DNA of 64,000 nucleotides from positions 62,001 through 126,000 of the forward strand of contig NZ_CP061368.1 of the NCBI RefSeq assembly GCF_014725735.1. The letters run 5' to 3'. The translations under genes were made by a program, and so were the position numbers. This DNA is from Wenzhouxiangella sp. AB-CW3 (GTDB lineage Bacteria; Pseudomonadota; Gammaproteobacteria; Xanthomonadales; Wenzhouxiangellaceae). The notes beneath the pieces are model-generated. The model saw only the letters and a list, made by a program, of their open reading frames with translations. It was not told the DNA's origin and searched no databases. Within the stretch, counting starts at the first letter, position 1. Each line of letters opens with the position of its first letter. Positions 26,236-36,644 of the stretch are shown piece after piece.

Positions 26236-26420
26236 GGTCTTTGGCTCGATAAAGCGAATCGCGATTATCGCCGTTTTGCCAACCCGGCAGCAAACAAGCG
26301 CTGTGCCATGGCCATGTATTACCATGGAGTCCAGTCTCTGCCGTTCCGGACCCGGCCGGCCAGGTCCCTGACTCAAATGCCCATGACGAAGATGTGTTCA
26401 CTGCCGCGGTTTCTGCCACG

Positions 26421-28133
26421 ATGCGTACCGGCCTGACGGTTCTGATCTCAGTCCTGCTGATGGCCTGCGGCGCGCCGGGGTCTGACGAAGTCACGCCGGG
26501 CAGTGCGCGCCTGCCGGTTCCGGTCGAGGTGGCTCATGACGAGGATGGACGGCCGCTTCCCGAAATACTGGCCGATGAGCAGGTCCTTTACCGTGGCAAT
26601 GGCGAGGAGCCGCAGACGCTCGATCCTCACCTTGCCGAAGGCGTGCCCACGGCCAATATTCTCAGAGATCTGTTCGAGGGGCTCACGAGCACGGCACCGG
26701 ACGGCCGGATCGTTCCGGGTGCCGCCATGCACTGGGACATCAGCCGCGACGGCATGACCTATACCTTCTACCTCGACCCCGATGCCCACTGGTCGAATGG
26801 CGAACCGGTTACGGCCCACGATTTCGTCTGGTCGTGGCAGCGGGTGGTCAATCCCGAAACCGGCGCGGCCTACGGGCGCATGCTGGCACCGGTGGTCAAT
26901 GCCGAGGCCATCTTCGCCGGCGACCTGCCGCCAGAGGAACTCGGGGTCAGCGCCCTCAGCGAGACCGTGTTCCAGGTTCGTCTCGAAGATCCCACGCCGT
27001 ATTTTCTTGGCCTGCTGACTCACCCGACAACCTATCCGGTGCACCGCGAGACGGTCGAGCATCACGGTTCGGCCCATGTACGGCCCGGAAATCTCGTGTC
27101 CAACGGCGCCTACGAGCTCACCGACTGGCAGGTCCGCTCGCGTATCGTGCTGGAGCGCAATTCGTACTTTCGCCTCGCCGACGAGGTCATCATCGAGCGC
27201 GTGGTGTTCTATCCCTTCGAGGACGAGAACACCGAGTTCAACCGTTTTCGTGCCGGCGATCTGCACTGGACTTACCAGTTGCCCTCGGCCCAATTCCGCT
27301 GGCTGCGGCAGAACATGGACCAGGCGCTGATGGTCACTCCATGGTTCGGCACCTATTACTTTTCCTTCAACCTCACCCGCGAGCCGTTCGAAGACAATCT
27401 CGCCCTCAGGCAGGCGCTGAACCTGGCCATTGACCGCGAAATCATCACCGAACGGGTCACGCGCTTCGGCGAAGTGCCGACCTTCAACCTGGTGCCGTCC
27501 GGGCTGCCCGGCTACGAACCGCCCGAGCCGGATCATGCGACCTGGTCCCAGGCCGAGCGCGAGGAGGAAGCGCGCCGCCTCTACCGACAGGCCGGCTACT
27601 CCGAATCCAAGCCCCTGACCGTGGAGCTGCGCTACAACACCTCCGAAAACCACCGCAAGATCGCGGTGGCCATCGCCGCGATGTGGCGCCAGGTGCTGGG
27701 CGTGCAGACCCGCCTGGTCAACGAGGAATTCCGGGTCTTTCTCCAGAACCGGGCGCAGCGGCGAGTCACCCAAGCGTTTCGCGCCGGCTGGATCGGCGAC
27801 TACCAGGATGCCTTCACCTTCCTCGAGCTTTACCATTCCGGCCATGGGCGCAACGACGCCGGCTATGCCAATCCCCGTTACGATCGGCTGCTTGAGCGCA
27901 TTGCCTCCGAGCGCATCCCCGCGCGTCGCCGCAACCTCATGGTTGAGGCCGAGCGCATGCTGCTCGAAGACCAGGTAGTCATGCCGGTGTTCGTCTACAT
28001 GACACGCCGCCTGATCGACCCGCGCCTGAAAGGCTGGGAAGAAAACATCATGGACTACCACCTGACCCGCTACATGTACCTGGTAAAGAGTCAGGATGAG
28101 AGGGATTTACAAGACGGGGAGAACGAGGAATGA
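26421..28133 (+). CDS. oppA: Peptide ABC transporter substrate-binding lipoprotein
   Basis: A 570-residue periplasmic binding protein of the SBP_bac_5 family that captures oligopeptides. The lipoprotein signal MRTGLTVLISVLLMAC makes Cys16 the lipid anchor. Domain landmarks are the OppA-like EEPQTLDPHLAEGVPTANIL, the TYTFYLDPDAHWSNGEPVTA segment, and ALRQALNLAIDREII. The ATG at 26421 gives this signal peptide. It is the first gene of oppABCDF, separated from oppB by a 115-bp gap with a heptamer hairpin. The true substrate is not readable. Confidence 0.9.
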   Translation: MRTGLTVLISVLLMACGAPGSDEVTPGSARLPVPVEVAHDEDGRPLPEILADEQVLYRGNGEEPQTLDPHLAEGVPTANILRDLFEGLTSTAPDGRIVPGAAMHWDISRDGMTYTFYLDPDAHWSNGEPVTAHDFVWSWQRVVNPETGAAYGRMLAPVVNAEAIFAGDLPPEELGVSALSETVFQVRLEDPTPYFLGLLTHPTTYPVHRETVEHHGSAHVRPGNLVSNGAYELTDWQVRSRIVLERNSYFRLADEVIIERVVFYPFEDENTEFNRFRAGDLHWTYQLPSAQFRWLRQNMDQALMVTPWFGTYYFSFNLTREPFEDNLALRQALNLAIDREIITERVTRFGEVPTFNLVPSGLPGYEPPEPDHATWSQAEREEEARRLYRQAGYSESKPLTVELRYNTSENHRKIAVAIAAMWRQVLGVQTRLVNEEFRVFLQNRAQRRVTQAFRAGWIGDYQDAFTFLELYHSGHGRNDAGYANPRYDRLLERIASERIPARRRNLMVEAERMLLEDQVVMPVFVYMTRRLIDPRLKGWEENIMDYHLTRYMYLVKSQDERDLQDGENEE

Positions 28134-28147
28134 ATCGGGTGCTGGAC

Positions 28148-28226
28148 AGGGTAAAGGTAAAAGGTAAAAGGGAAAAGGAAGGTAGCTGGACATCGTCCTT
28201 TCACCTTTCACCTTTCACTTTTCACC
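28148..28226. repeat. Family A inverted heptamer array between oppA and oppB
   Basis: The purine arm at 28148-28182 is five units of the AGGTAAA type. The pyrimidine arm at 28197-28226 is three CCTTTCA, one CTTTTCA and CC. Only 14 bp separate the arms, so RNA or single-stranded DNA could fold into an imperfect hairpin of about 30 bp. It ends TTTTCACCG like the other family A loci. Confidence 0.9.
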
Positions 28227-28243
28227 GCGCTCCAACGGAGCGC
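28227..28243 (+). promoter_or_regulatory. Hairpin hiding the oppB ribosome site
   Basis: GCGCTCC and GGAGCGC with loop AAC form a perfect 7-bp stem directly after the heptamer array. The GGAG at 28237-28240 is the only plausible ribosome site of oppB, 8 bases before its ATG at 28249, so the stem would mask it. This suggests translational control or dependence on unfolding. Confidence 0.55.
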
Positions 28244-28248
28244 TCCCC

Positions 28249-29187
28249 ATGCTGAAATACTCCCTGCGCCGGCTCGCTTCCGCCATCCCCACGCTGTTTC
28301 TGCTCATCACCGTGGCGTTTTTCCTGATTCGTATCGCGCCGGGTGGCCCGTTTGACTCCGAGCGTGCCCTGCCGGCCGAGATCGAGGCCAACCTGGCCGC
28401 CAAGTATCACCTGGATGAACCGCTCATCTTCCAGTACGGTCGCTATCTGTGGCAGATTGCCCGGCTGGACTTCGGGCCGTCGTTTCACTACCGCGACTGG
28501 ACGGTCAATGATCTGATCATCCAAGGCGCCCCGGTTTCGTTCACGCTCGGCATTCTGGCACTTGCCATCGCACTGGTCGTCGGTGTGATGGTGGGAGCCT
28601 GGGCCGCCCTGAGACAGAATCGGCCGGCCGACTACACGGTCATGAGTCTGGCCATGATCGGCATTTCCATCCCCAATTTCGTGATGGCGCCACTGCTGAT
28701 TCTTCTGTTCGCCATCACCCTGGGCTGGTTGCCGGCCGGCGGGTGGGAGTACACACCAACACGCATGCTGTTGCCGGTACTGACCCTGGCCCTGCCCATG
28801 ATCGCCTACATCGCCCGCATTACCCGCGCCTCGATGATCGAGGTACTGCACTCCAGCTATATCCGCACGGTCCGTGCCAAGGGCATGCCGGAAAAGGAAG
28901 TCATCCTGCGCCATGCCCTCAAGCCGGCCCTGCTGCCGGTGATCTCCTACCTCGGTCCGGCGGCAGCGGCCATCATGACCGGGTCGGTGGTGGTCGAGCG
29001 CATCTTCACCATCCCCGGTATCGGCACCTATTTTGTCCAGGGTGCGCTCAATCGTGACTACACACTGGTCATGGGAGTGGTCATTCTTTACGGCATGCTG
29101 ATCATCCTGTTCAATTTCGTGGTCGACCTGCTCTATGCCTGGCTCGATCCGCGCATTCGCTACGATGATGGCGAGGTCGGCACATGA
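28249..29187 (+). CDS. oppB: Peptide ABC transporter permease, OppB type
   Basis: A 312-residue inner-membrane permease with six hydrophobic helices. The N-terminal MLKYSLRRLASAIPTLFLL and RIAPGGPFDSER are typical of OppB/DppB. The EAA loop appears as YIRTVRAKGMPEKEVILRHA. It pairs with OppC, whose start overlaps its stop (ATGA). Confidence 0.95.
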   Translation: MLKYSLRRLASAIPTLFLLITVAFFLIRIAPGGPFDSERALPAEIEANLAAKYHLDEPLIFQYGRYLWQIARLDFGPSFHYRDWTVNDLIIQGAPVSFTLGILALAIALVVGVMVGAWAALRQNRPADYTVMSLAMIGISIPNFVMAPLLILLFAITLGWLPAGGWEYTPTRMLLPVLTLALPMIAYIARITRASMIEVLHSSYIRTVRAKGMPEKEVILRHALKPALLPVISYLGPAAAAIMTGSVVVERIFTIPGIGTYFVQGALNRDYTLVMGVVILYGMLIILFNFVVDLLYAWLDPRIRYDDGEVGT

Positions 29188-30089
29188 ACGAAGCCACACG
29201 CGACGCCTTCGAGCAGGCGCTGGACCGGCGTGACATTCGCGGCCGGTCCCTCTACGTTGATGCCTGGCACCGGCTGCTGAAGAATCGCGCGGCGGTCGCC
29301 GGGCTGGTGGTTCTGGTTTTCATGATCGCACTGGTGCTCATCGGCCCCCTGCTCAGCCCCTGGGATCACGAAATTCCCGACTGGGACCACGGATCCATCC
29401 CGCCCTCGCTCGAGACCGGCCATCCCTTCGGCACCGACGCCATCGGTCGCGACCTCTTTGCACGCACCATGATTGGTGGCCGGATTTCGCTGCTGGTCGG
29501 TTTGCTGGCCACGCTGGTCTCGCTGGTCATTGGCGTGACCTACGGTGCCGTTGCCGGTTACCTGGGCGGGCGGGCCGACAATGTCATGATGCGTTTTGTC
29601 GACGCGGTCTACGCCATGCCGTTCATGTTCTTCGTCATCCTGCTGATGGTGATCTTCGGGCGCAACATCTTTCTGATCTTTCTGGCCATTGGTGCCATCA
29701 ACTGGCTGGATATGGCGCGCATCGTGCGCGGCCAGACGCTCAGCCTCAAGAACAAGGATTTCGTCGAGGCCGCCCGCGCCTGCGGTGCCACCGAGGCGCA
29801 GATCATCCGACGCCACATCATTCCCAACCTGCTCGGCGTGGTCATCGTCTATGTCACCCTGACCATTCCCCAGGTCATACTGATCGAGAGCTTCCTGAGT
29901 TTTCTCGGCCTGGGTGTGCAGGAGCCGCTGACGTCCTGGGGTGCGTTGGTCAACGAAGGCGCGCAGGAACTGGAAACGGCGCCGTGGTCGCTGATGTTCC
30001 CGGCCGGTTTCCTGGCATTGACGCTGTTTGCATTCAATTTCCTCGGCGACGGATTGCGTGATGCGCTGGATCCGAAGGACAGGTTGTAG
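29184..30089 (+). CDS. oppC: Peptide ABC transporter permease, OppC type
   Basis: A 301-residue permease with an N-terminal helix before the core domain, as in OppC/DppC. Motifs: HPFGTDAIGRDLFART, the EAA loop VEAARACGATEAQIIRRHIIPN, and SFLSFLGLGVQEPLTSWG near the C-terminus. It forms the membrane channel with OppB. Confidence 0.95.
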   Translation: MNEATRDAFEQALDRRDIRGRSLYVDAWHRLLKNRAAVAGLVVLVFMIALVLIGPLLSPWDHEIPDWDHGSIPPSLETGHPFGTDAIGRDLFARTMIGGRISLLVGLLATLVSLVIGVTYGAVAGYLGGRADNVMMRFVDAVYAMPFMFFVILLMVIFGRNIFLIFLAIGAINWLDMARIVRGQTLSLKNKDFVEAARACGATEAQIIRRHIIPNLLGVVIVYVTLTIPQVILIESFLSFLGLGVQEPLTSWGALVNEGAQELETAPWSLMFPAGFLALTLFAFNFLGDGLRDALDPKDRL

Positions 30090-30093
30090 AGGC

Positions 30094-30246
30094 GGTAAAA
30101 GGTGAAAGGAGGAAAGATGTCTGTTAGGTTGAGAAACGGGCGATTTTGCCATGGCTGGAGAATCGCCGCCGGATGGGAGAGCATCGAGTGCCATGCGCTG
30201 GCACTTGAGGCCTTTTCCTTTTACCTTTCACCTTTTACCTTTCACC
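30094..30246. repeat. Family A inverted heptamer array between oppC and oppD
   Basis: The purine arm (GGTAAAA, GGTGAAA, GGAGGAA) starts at 30094 after GGC. The pyrimidine arm at 30211-30246 is CCTTTT, then CCTTTTA and CCTTTCA alternating twice, then CC. The outer ends GGCGGT and ACCGCC are also complementary. The 95-bp spacer holds two further inverted repeats, GGCGATT/AATCGCC and AGTGCCA/TGGCACT. The oppD ATG is 8 bp beyond. Confidence 0.88.
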
Positions 30247-30253
30247 GCCCCTG

Positions 30254-31234
30254 ATGGCCCTGCTTGAAGTCCGTGATCTCACCGTCTCCTTCGATACCCC
30301 AGAAGGCGTGGTGCATGCCGTCAACGGCATCAGCTTCGACCTGGAACCCGGCGAGACGCTGGGGCTGGTGGGCGAGTCGGGTTCGGGCAAGACGCAGACG
30401 GCACTGGCGTTGATGGGGCTTTTGGCCGAGAACGGTCAGGCCTCCGGCTCGGTGAAGTTTCGCGGCCAGGAGTTGCTGGGCATGTCGCTGTCGGAGCTGA
30501 CCCGTGTGCGAGGCTCGAAGATCTCGATGATCTTCCAGGACCCGGTGACCTCGCTCAATCCCTACATGACCATTGGCGAGCAGCTTGTCGAGGTGCTGAC
30601 GCATCATCGCAACCTCAAACGGCGCGAGGCGAAACAGCGGGCCATCGAGATGCTGCGCCAGGTGCGGCTGAGCGACCCCGAACAGCGCATGAAACAGTAT
30701 CCGCATGAATTGTCCGGCGGCATGTGCCAGCGCGTGATGATCGCCATGGGCCTGCTGTGTCAGCCGGACCTGCTGATTGCCGACGAGCCCACCACCGCGC
30801 TCGATGTGACCGTGCAGTCGCAGATCAACTCATTGATGGGTGAGCTGTCGACCCAGTCGTCGACCGCGATTCTGCTTATCACCCACGACCTGGGCGTGGT
30901 GGCCGGTCTGTGCGACCGCATCCTGGTGATGTATGCAGGCCAGGAAATGGAAATGGCGGGGGTTGATGAACTGTTTGCCGATCCGCGCCATCCCTATACC
31001 GAGGGGCTGCTGGACTCCGTGCCGCGTCTGGATCGGGACGACTCCGGCATTCTTCATGCCATCCCCGGCAATCCGCCCAACCTGCTTGATGTGCCCGCCG
31101 GCTGTCCCTTCCGCGACCGCTGCCCGCACGCCTGGGACAAATGCCGGGAGTTGCCCGCGTTTGAAAAGATCGGCGAAGGCCGCTTCAAGCGCTGCCATCT
31201 GGATGAGCTGCCGGTTCAGCAGGAGGCCGGCTGA
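30254..31234 (+). CDS. oppD: Peptide ABC transporter ATP-binding protein, OppD type
   Basis: A 326-residue ATPase. Walker [10 protein letters not shown] is near residue 38, followed by the Q-loop [14 protein letters not shown], the signature [15 protein letters not shown] and Walker [15 protein letters not shown]. The C-terminal oligopeptide-transporter extension carries Cys residues in [17 protein letters not shown], the OppD/DppD Fe-S-type motif. It ends overlapping the oppF start by one base. Confidence 0.95.
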   Translation: MALLEVRDLTVSFDTPEGVVHAVNGISFDLEPGETLGLVGESGSGKTQTALALMGLLAENGQASGSVKFRGQELLGMSLSELTRVRGSKISMIFQDPVTSLNPYMTIGEQLVEVLTHHRNLKRREAKQRAIEMLRQVRLSDPEQRMKQYPHELSGGMCQRVMIAMGLLCQPDLLIADEPTTALDVTVQSQINSLMGELSTQSSTAILLITHDLGVVAGLCDRILVMYAGQEMEMAGVDELFADPRHPYTEGLLDSVPRLDRDDSGILHAIPGNPPNLLDVPAGCPFRDRCPHAWDKCRELPAFEKIGEGRFKRCHLDELPVQQEAG

Positions 31235-32277
31235 TGCGAAACCCGGTACTTCAGGTTCGCGACCTGCAGGTCCATTACCGAGTCGATGCCGGCAGCCTAT
31301 TCCGGCACGACTATCGCAGCATCCGCGCGGTCGACCGGGTCAGCTTCGACGTTCTGCCGGCCGAAACCCTGGGAATTGTCGGCGAATCAGGATGCGGCAA
31401 GTCAACGCTGGCGCGGGCTTTGCTGGGTCTGCAGCCGGCACGGGGCGGCTCCATCCGCTGGCTGGGCGAGGAGCTGGTCGGGGCCAGTGAAGAGCTTTTG
31501 CGCAAGAAGCGTCGCGAAATTCAGATCATTTTTCAGGATCCGGCCGGATCGCTGGATCCACGCATGACCATTGGCGAGATCATTGCCGAGCCGCTGCGCA
31601 CTTTTTATCCGTCGATGTCACGCCTGCAGGTGCGCGAGCGCGTCAGCGGCATCCTGCAGCTGGTCGGCCTTCGGAGCGACCAGATCAATCGCTATCCGCA
31701 CGAGTTTTCCGGGGGGCAGTGCCAGCGTGTCGGCATTGCCCGGGCGCTGGTGGTCAACCCGCGTCTGGTGGTCTGTGACGAACCGGTCAGCGCCCTGGAT
31801 GTGTCCATTCAGGCACAGATCGTCAACCTGCTCAAGGATCTGCAGAAAAAGCTGCAACTGTCGCTGATCTTCATCGCTCACGACTTGTCGGTGGTGCGCC
31901 ACGTCTCCGATCGTGTGCTGGTCATGTATCTGGGCCAGGTCATGGAAATGGCCGGCCGCGAGGCGATTTACCATGCGCCCCGGCACCCCTACACCCGGGC
32001 GCTGATAGAATCGGTGCCCATCCCCGACCCGGTGCGCGAGCGCGCCCGGGCGCGGCGTTCTCTGCAGGGCGACATGCCATCGCCGCTTGATCCGCCCTCC
32101 GGTTGCGTGTTCCGGACTCGCTGCCCCTTCGCCATCGACCGCTGCGCCGCCGAAACGCCCGTGCTTGAAGATATCGGCGATGGCCACCGGGTGGCCTGTC
32201 ATCGCCATGACGAGCTGCCACCGGGCCCGCTGCCCGACCACGACATCGAGCAAGAAGAAGGCGCCGCGCATGACTGA
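31234..32277 (+). CDS. oppF: Peptide ABC transporter ATP-binding protein, OppF type
   Basis: A 347-residue ATPase partner of OppD. Walker A GESGCGKSTLARALLGL, signature FSGGQCQRVGIARAL, Walker B LVVCDEPVSALDVS, and the C-terminal PSGCVFRTRCPFAIDRC cluster motif. Its 3' end overlaps the rsmG start by 8 bp, so opp transcription probably continues into the rsmG-par genes. Confidence 0.95.
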   Translation: MRNPVLQVRDLQVHYRVDAGSLFRHDYRSIRAVDRVSFDVLPAETLGIVGESGCGKSTLARALLGLQPARGGSIRWLGEELVGASEELLRKKRREIQIIFQDPAGSLDPRMTIGEIIAEPLRTFYPSMSRLQVRERVSGILQLVGLRSDQINRYPHEFSGGQCQRVGIARALVVNPRLVVCDEPVSALDVSIQAQIVNLLKDLQKKLQLSLIFIAHDLSVVRHVSDRVLVMYLGQVMEMAGREAIYHAPRHPYTRALIESVPIPDPVRERARARRSLQGDMPSPLDPPSGCVFRTRCPFAIDRCAAETPVLEDIGDGHRVACHRHDELPPGPLPDHDIEQEEGAAHD

Positions 32278-32902
32278 CATGCCGCGCCAGCGTCTGCTTG
32301 CCGGGGTCGCTGCTCTCGAACTGGATCTGGATGCCGACCGGCTGGAGGCCATGCTGGCCTTTGTGTCCCTGCTGGCGCGCTGGAACCAGGCCTACAACCT
32401 GACCGCCATTGATGACCCGAACGCCATGGTCGACCGTCACCTGCTCGACAGCCTGAGCATTCTTCCCTGGCTGCGCAGCGATCGGGTGCTGGACGCCGGC
32501 ACCGGCGCGGGTCTGCCGGGCATACCCCTGGCCATTGCCAGCCCGCAGCGCTATTTCGTGCTGGTCGATGCCAACGGCAAGAAGGTTCGCTTTCTGCGCC
32601 AGGTCAGGCGCGAGCTGGCGCTCGACAACATCGAACCGGTGCATGCCCGGCTCGAATCCCTTGACCCGGTTTCTCATCCGGCCGGGGACCTGGTCGCCCG
32701 TGCGCTGGCGCCGTTGCCGCGGCTCATAGAGCAGCTTCAACCCTACCTGGATCGGGGTGCGCGGTTACTGGCCATGAAGGGCCGCCTGGAACAAAGCGAG
32801 TGCGATGGGCTGCCGAGCGCGTACAATGTCGAGCGGATCGAACTGAGGGTGCCGGGTACCGCCGCTGAGCGTTGCCTGGCAATCGTGAACCGAAATGAAT
32901 GA
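32270..32902 (+). CDS. rsmG: 16S rRNA (guanine-527-N7)-methyltransferase
   Basis: A 210-residue GidB/RsmG SAM-dependent methyltransferase acting on 16S rRNA G527. Key motifs are RWNQAYNLTAIDDPNAMVDRH before the SAM site, and VLDAGTGAGLPGIPLAI as motif I. The ATG at 32270 (MTDMPRQRLL) fits the family length. In most gammaproteobacteria mnmG precedes this gene; here it is oppF. It overlaps parA by 8 bp. Confidence 0.94.
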   Translation: MTDMPRQRLLAGVAALELDLDADRLEAMLAFVSLLARWNQAYNLTAIDDPNAMVDRHLLDSLSILPWLRSDRVLDAGTGAGLPGIPLAIASPQRYFVLVDANGKKVRFLRQVRRELALDNIEPVHARLESLDPVSHPAGDLVARALAPLPRLIEQLQPYLDRGARLLAMKGRLEQSECDGLPSAYNVERIELRVPGTAAERCLAIVNRNE

Positions 32903-33683
32903 GAGACGGGCCAGGATTCTGGCCGTAACCAATCAGAAAGGCGGCGTGGGCAAGACCACCACGGCGCTCAACCTGGCCGCCGGCCTGGCCGAGCTGCGCC
33001 GCCGCGTTCTGCTGATCGATATCGATCCGCAGGGCAATGCCACCACGGGCTCCGGCGTCGACCTGGCCGACGACCAGCCGACTTTGTGCGAGGTGCTGAC
33101 CGGCGAGGTCGAACTGCCTGACGCAATAGTGGCCGCCGAGGCCATGGGCTTCGACCTGGTCCCGGCAAACGGCGACCTGACGGCCGCTGAAGTCGCGCTA
33201 ATGGATCTCGAGGACCGCTCCGGCGTACTCAAACAGGCCATGGAAACAGTGCGCGGCCGCTACCACCACATCATCATCGACTGCCCGCCGGCACTCAATG
33301 TGCTGACCCTCAATGCCCTGACCGCCGCCGACGGCGTACTGATCCCGATGCAGTGTGAATACTATGCACTGGAGGGGCTCACTGCCCTGCTCAACACCAT
33401 CGAACAGATCCAGGATTCGGTCAATCCCGCGCTGGAGATCGAGGGGCTGGTGCGCACCATGTTCGACGTGCGCAACAACCTGTCGGGGGCGGTTTCGCGC
33501 CAGCTTGGCGAGCACTTTGGCGACAAGCTGTATTCGACCGTGGTGCCGCGCAACGTGCGCGTGGCCGAAGCGCCCAGCTACGGCCAGTCCGTCATCCACT
33601 ACGATCGCGATTCACGGGGTGCCGTTGCCTACCTGGGGCTTGCCGGGGAATATTTGCGTCGACAGGGAGCCGAACCGAAATGA
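32895..33683 (+). CDS. parA: Chromosome partitioning ATPase ParA (Soj)
   Basis: A 262-residue deviant Walker ATPase for chromosome origin segregation. The P-loop is KGGVGKTTTALNLAAGL at residues 16-32, followed by DIDPQGNATTGSG and IIIDCPPALNVLTLNAL. The lack of an N-terminal helix-turn-helix marks the chromosomal type. Translation is coupled to rsmG and to parB by overlaps. Confidence 0.95.
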   Translation: MNERRARILAVTNQKGGVGKTTTALNLAAGLAELRRRVLLIDIDPQGNATTGSGVDLADDQPTLCEVLTGEVELPDAIVAAEAMGFDLVPANGDLTAAEVALMDLEDRSGVLKQAMETVRGRYHHIIIDCPPALNVLTLNALTAADGVLIPMQCEYYALEGLTALLNTIEQIQDSVNPALEIEGLVRTMFDVRNNLSGAVSRQLGEHFGDKLYSTVVPRNVRVAEAPSYGQSVIHYDRDSRGAVAYLGLAGEYLRRQGAEPK

Positions 33684-34573
33684 ATGCCTCGCGCAAGAAA
33701 AAGCCACTGGGGCGCAATCTCGATGCCCTGCTGGGAAAGACGCGTGCCGCGGCGGAAAAGGCCAGCCCTGAAGGGGAGCTGACCGGGCTCAAGGAGCTGC
33801 CGCTCGACGTGATCGAGCCGGGCCGCTACCAGCCACGCTCGGCCATGGATCCTGATCGGCTACAGGAACTCTCCGACTCGATTCGCGAACAGGGGCTGGT
33901 GCAGCCGGTGGTGGTACGCCCCCTGGCCAGGAAAGGCCGCTACGAGCTGATTGCCGGCGAACGCCGCTGGCGGGCCTGTCAGATGGCGGGCATGGAAACC
34001 ATTCCCGCACTGGTTCGCGAAGTGGCCGACGAGGCCACCCTGGCACTGGCCCTGATCGAGAACATCCAGCGCGAGAACCTGAACCCGCTGGAAGAAGCGG
34101 CCGCGCTGAAACGCCTGATCGAAGAGTTCGACCTGACGCATGAACAGGCCGCCACCAGCGTCGGCCGTTCACGCGCCGCGGTCACCAACCTGCTGCGTCT
34201 GCTCGATATGGCGCCGGAAGTGCGCGAACTGGTCGATCAGCGCGAACTCGACATGGGGCACGCCCGTGCCTTGCTCGGACTCGAACGCAACGACCAGGTT
34301 CGTGCTGCCCGCGAAGTGGTCGAAAAAGCCCTGTCCGTGCGCCAGACCGAAGCCCTCGTGCGCCGCATGCGCGAAGGCGGAAAAGACAACAAGAAGAAAC
34401 CGGCCGCAAAGAGTGCCGACATCCAGCGCCTCGAACAGGAACTGACCGAAACCCTGTGCGCCCCGGTCAGCCTCAGGCACCAGTCCTCCGGCAAGGGCCA
34501 ACTCAACATCCGCTACACCAGCCTGGACGAACTCGATGGCATCATCGAGCGGCTGCGTCGCCGCTCCGGCTGA
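33680..34573 (+). CDS. parB: Chromosome partitioning protein ParB (Spo0J)
   Basis: A 297-residue CTP-dependent parS-binding clamp. The N-terminal nuclease-like domain has IEPGRYQPRSAMD, then LVQPVVVRPL and the GERRWRACQMAGM arginine patch. The helix-turn-helix region reads LTHEQAATSVGRSRAAVTNLLRLL. A C-terminal dimer domain ends in LDELDGIIERLRRRSG. No 16-bp parS palindrome (TGTTTCACGTGAAACA-like) is seen in the neighbouring sequence. Confidence 0.95.
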   Translation: MNASRKKKPLGRNLDALLGKTRAAAEKASPEGELTGLKELPLDVIEPGRYQPRSAMDPDRLQELSDSIREQGLVQPVVVRPLARKGRYELIAGERRWRACQMAGMETIPALVREVADEATLALALIENIQRENLNPLEEAAALKRLIEEFDLTHEQAATSVGRSRAAVTNLLRLLDMAPEVRELVDQRELDMGHARALLGLERNDQVRAAREVVEKALSVRQTEALVRRMREGGKDNKKKPAAKSADIQRLEQELTETLCAPVSLRHQSSGKGQLNIRYTSLDELDGIIERLRRRSG

Positions 34574-34747
34574 ACGCCAGGCAGGTGTTCGATAACCTGG
34601 TAGATATTGTCCGAGCCCGGGTCAGCAGACTGGATGCACTGAACAGCCCCCTGTTGCTGCACCCCAGGTTTTGTCCATTGTTCCGGTTTCCCCGCTCCGG
34701 TCGACGAGAGTAGCACGATGCCCCCTTTCTCGCAGCGACCCAATCGC

Positions 34748-34777
34748 TTGCCGCTGCCCTTTCTGCCCTGTTATACT
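34748..34777 (+). promoter_or_regulatory. Candidate promoter of the atp operon
   Basis: TTGCCG at 34748-34753 and TATACT at 34772-34777, spacer 18 bp, in the 245-bp parB/atpI gap and about 40 bp before the atpI ATG. Confidence 0.55.
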
Positions 34778-34818
34778 TGCGCGGATTTACAGAGCGCGGG
34801 TCCCTTGCCCTCCCGAAA

Positions 34819-35268
34819 ATGGGGGAAACGGGTGTGCTGCGCCTGACCTTGAAGCCCGATTGCGCCCAGGCCGTGAACGAAGCCCAATTCGCCAAGACGA
34901 TTGCCTGGCTGCTGCGCACTCAGGCCGTGATGACCGCGCTTGCCGGAGTGGCGTTTGCCATGATCGGTGGGCTGGACTGGTCGATGGCTGCGCTGGTCGG
35001 AGGAGGGATGGGTCTGTTTCTGACCGCCGTCGTGGCACTCAGGGTCGGCCTGGCTTCATCCATGGAGCCCAAGGTCATGGTGCGTGCTTTCTATCGCGCC
35101 ATGGCGCTGAAATTCGTGCTGGCGGTGATCATGTTTGTCATCGTCGCGCTCTGGTTCGCCGGCTATTTCGTGCCGGTGGTGACGGGATATGCGGCCACCT
35201 CGACGGCCTACTGGCTGGCAATGCGCAAGATGGCGTTGTTGCCGAGTTCGACCACGGACAACGACTAA
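34819..35268 (+). CDS. atpI: ATP synthase subunit I
   Basis: A 149-residue AtpI-family membrane protein with four hydrophobic helices (MTALAGVAFAMIGGL, MAALVGGGMGLFLTAVVAL, FVLAVIMFVIVALWFAGYF, and a short last one). AtpI helps assemble the c-ring and is dispensable in several species. The ATG at 34819 follows a GAAAAT stretch; a TTG 42 bp upstream would overlap the promoter -10. It opens the complete atpIBEFHAGDC cluster. Confidence 0.85.
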   Translation: MGETGVLRLTLKPDCAQAVNEAQFAKTIAWLLRTQAVMTALAGVAFAMIGGLDWSMAALVGGGMGLFLTAVVALRVGLASSMEPKVMVRAFYRAMALKFVLAVIMFVIVALWFAGYFVPVVTGYAATSTAYWLAMRKMALLPSSTTDND

Positions 35269-36222
<954 letters not shown>

Positions 36223-36274
36223 TTACCGTACCGTCATTGACGATTTCGCTTTTGCATTCAATCACTATTGCTAG

Positions 36275-36586
<312 letters not shown>

Positions 36587-36644
36587 TCCAGTAGTCGAGT
36601 TCCGCAACTCGAGTTTTATCAATTAACGGACGCAAGGCGCCACT

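Noticed and set aside
34574-34747. parS centromere site after parB
   Set aside because: I looked for a TGTTTCACGTGAAACA-like palindrome around parAB and found none.
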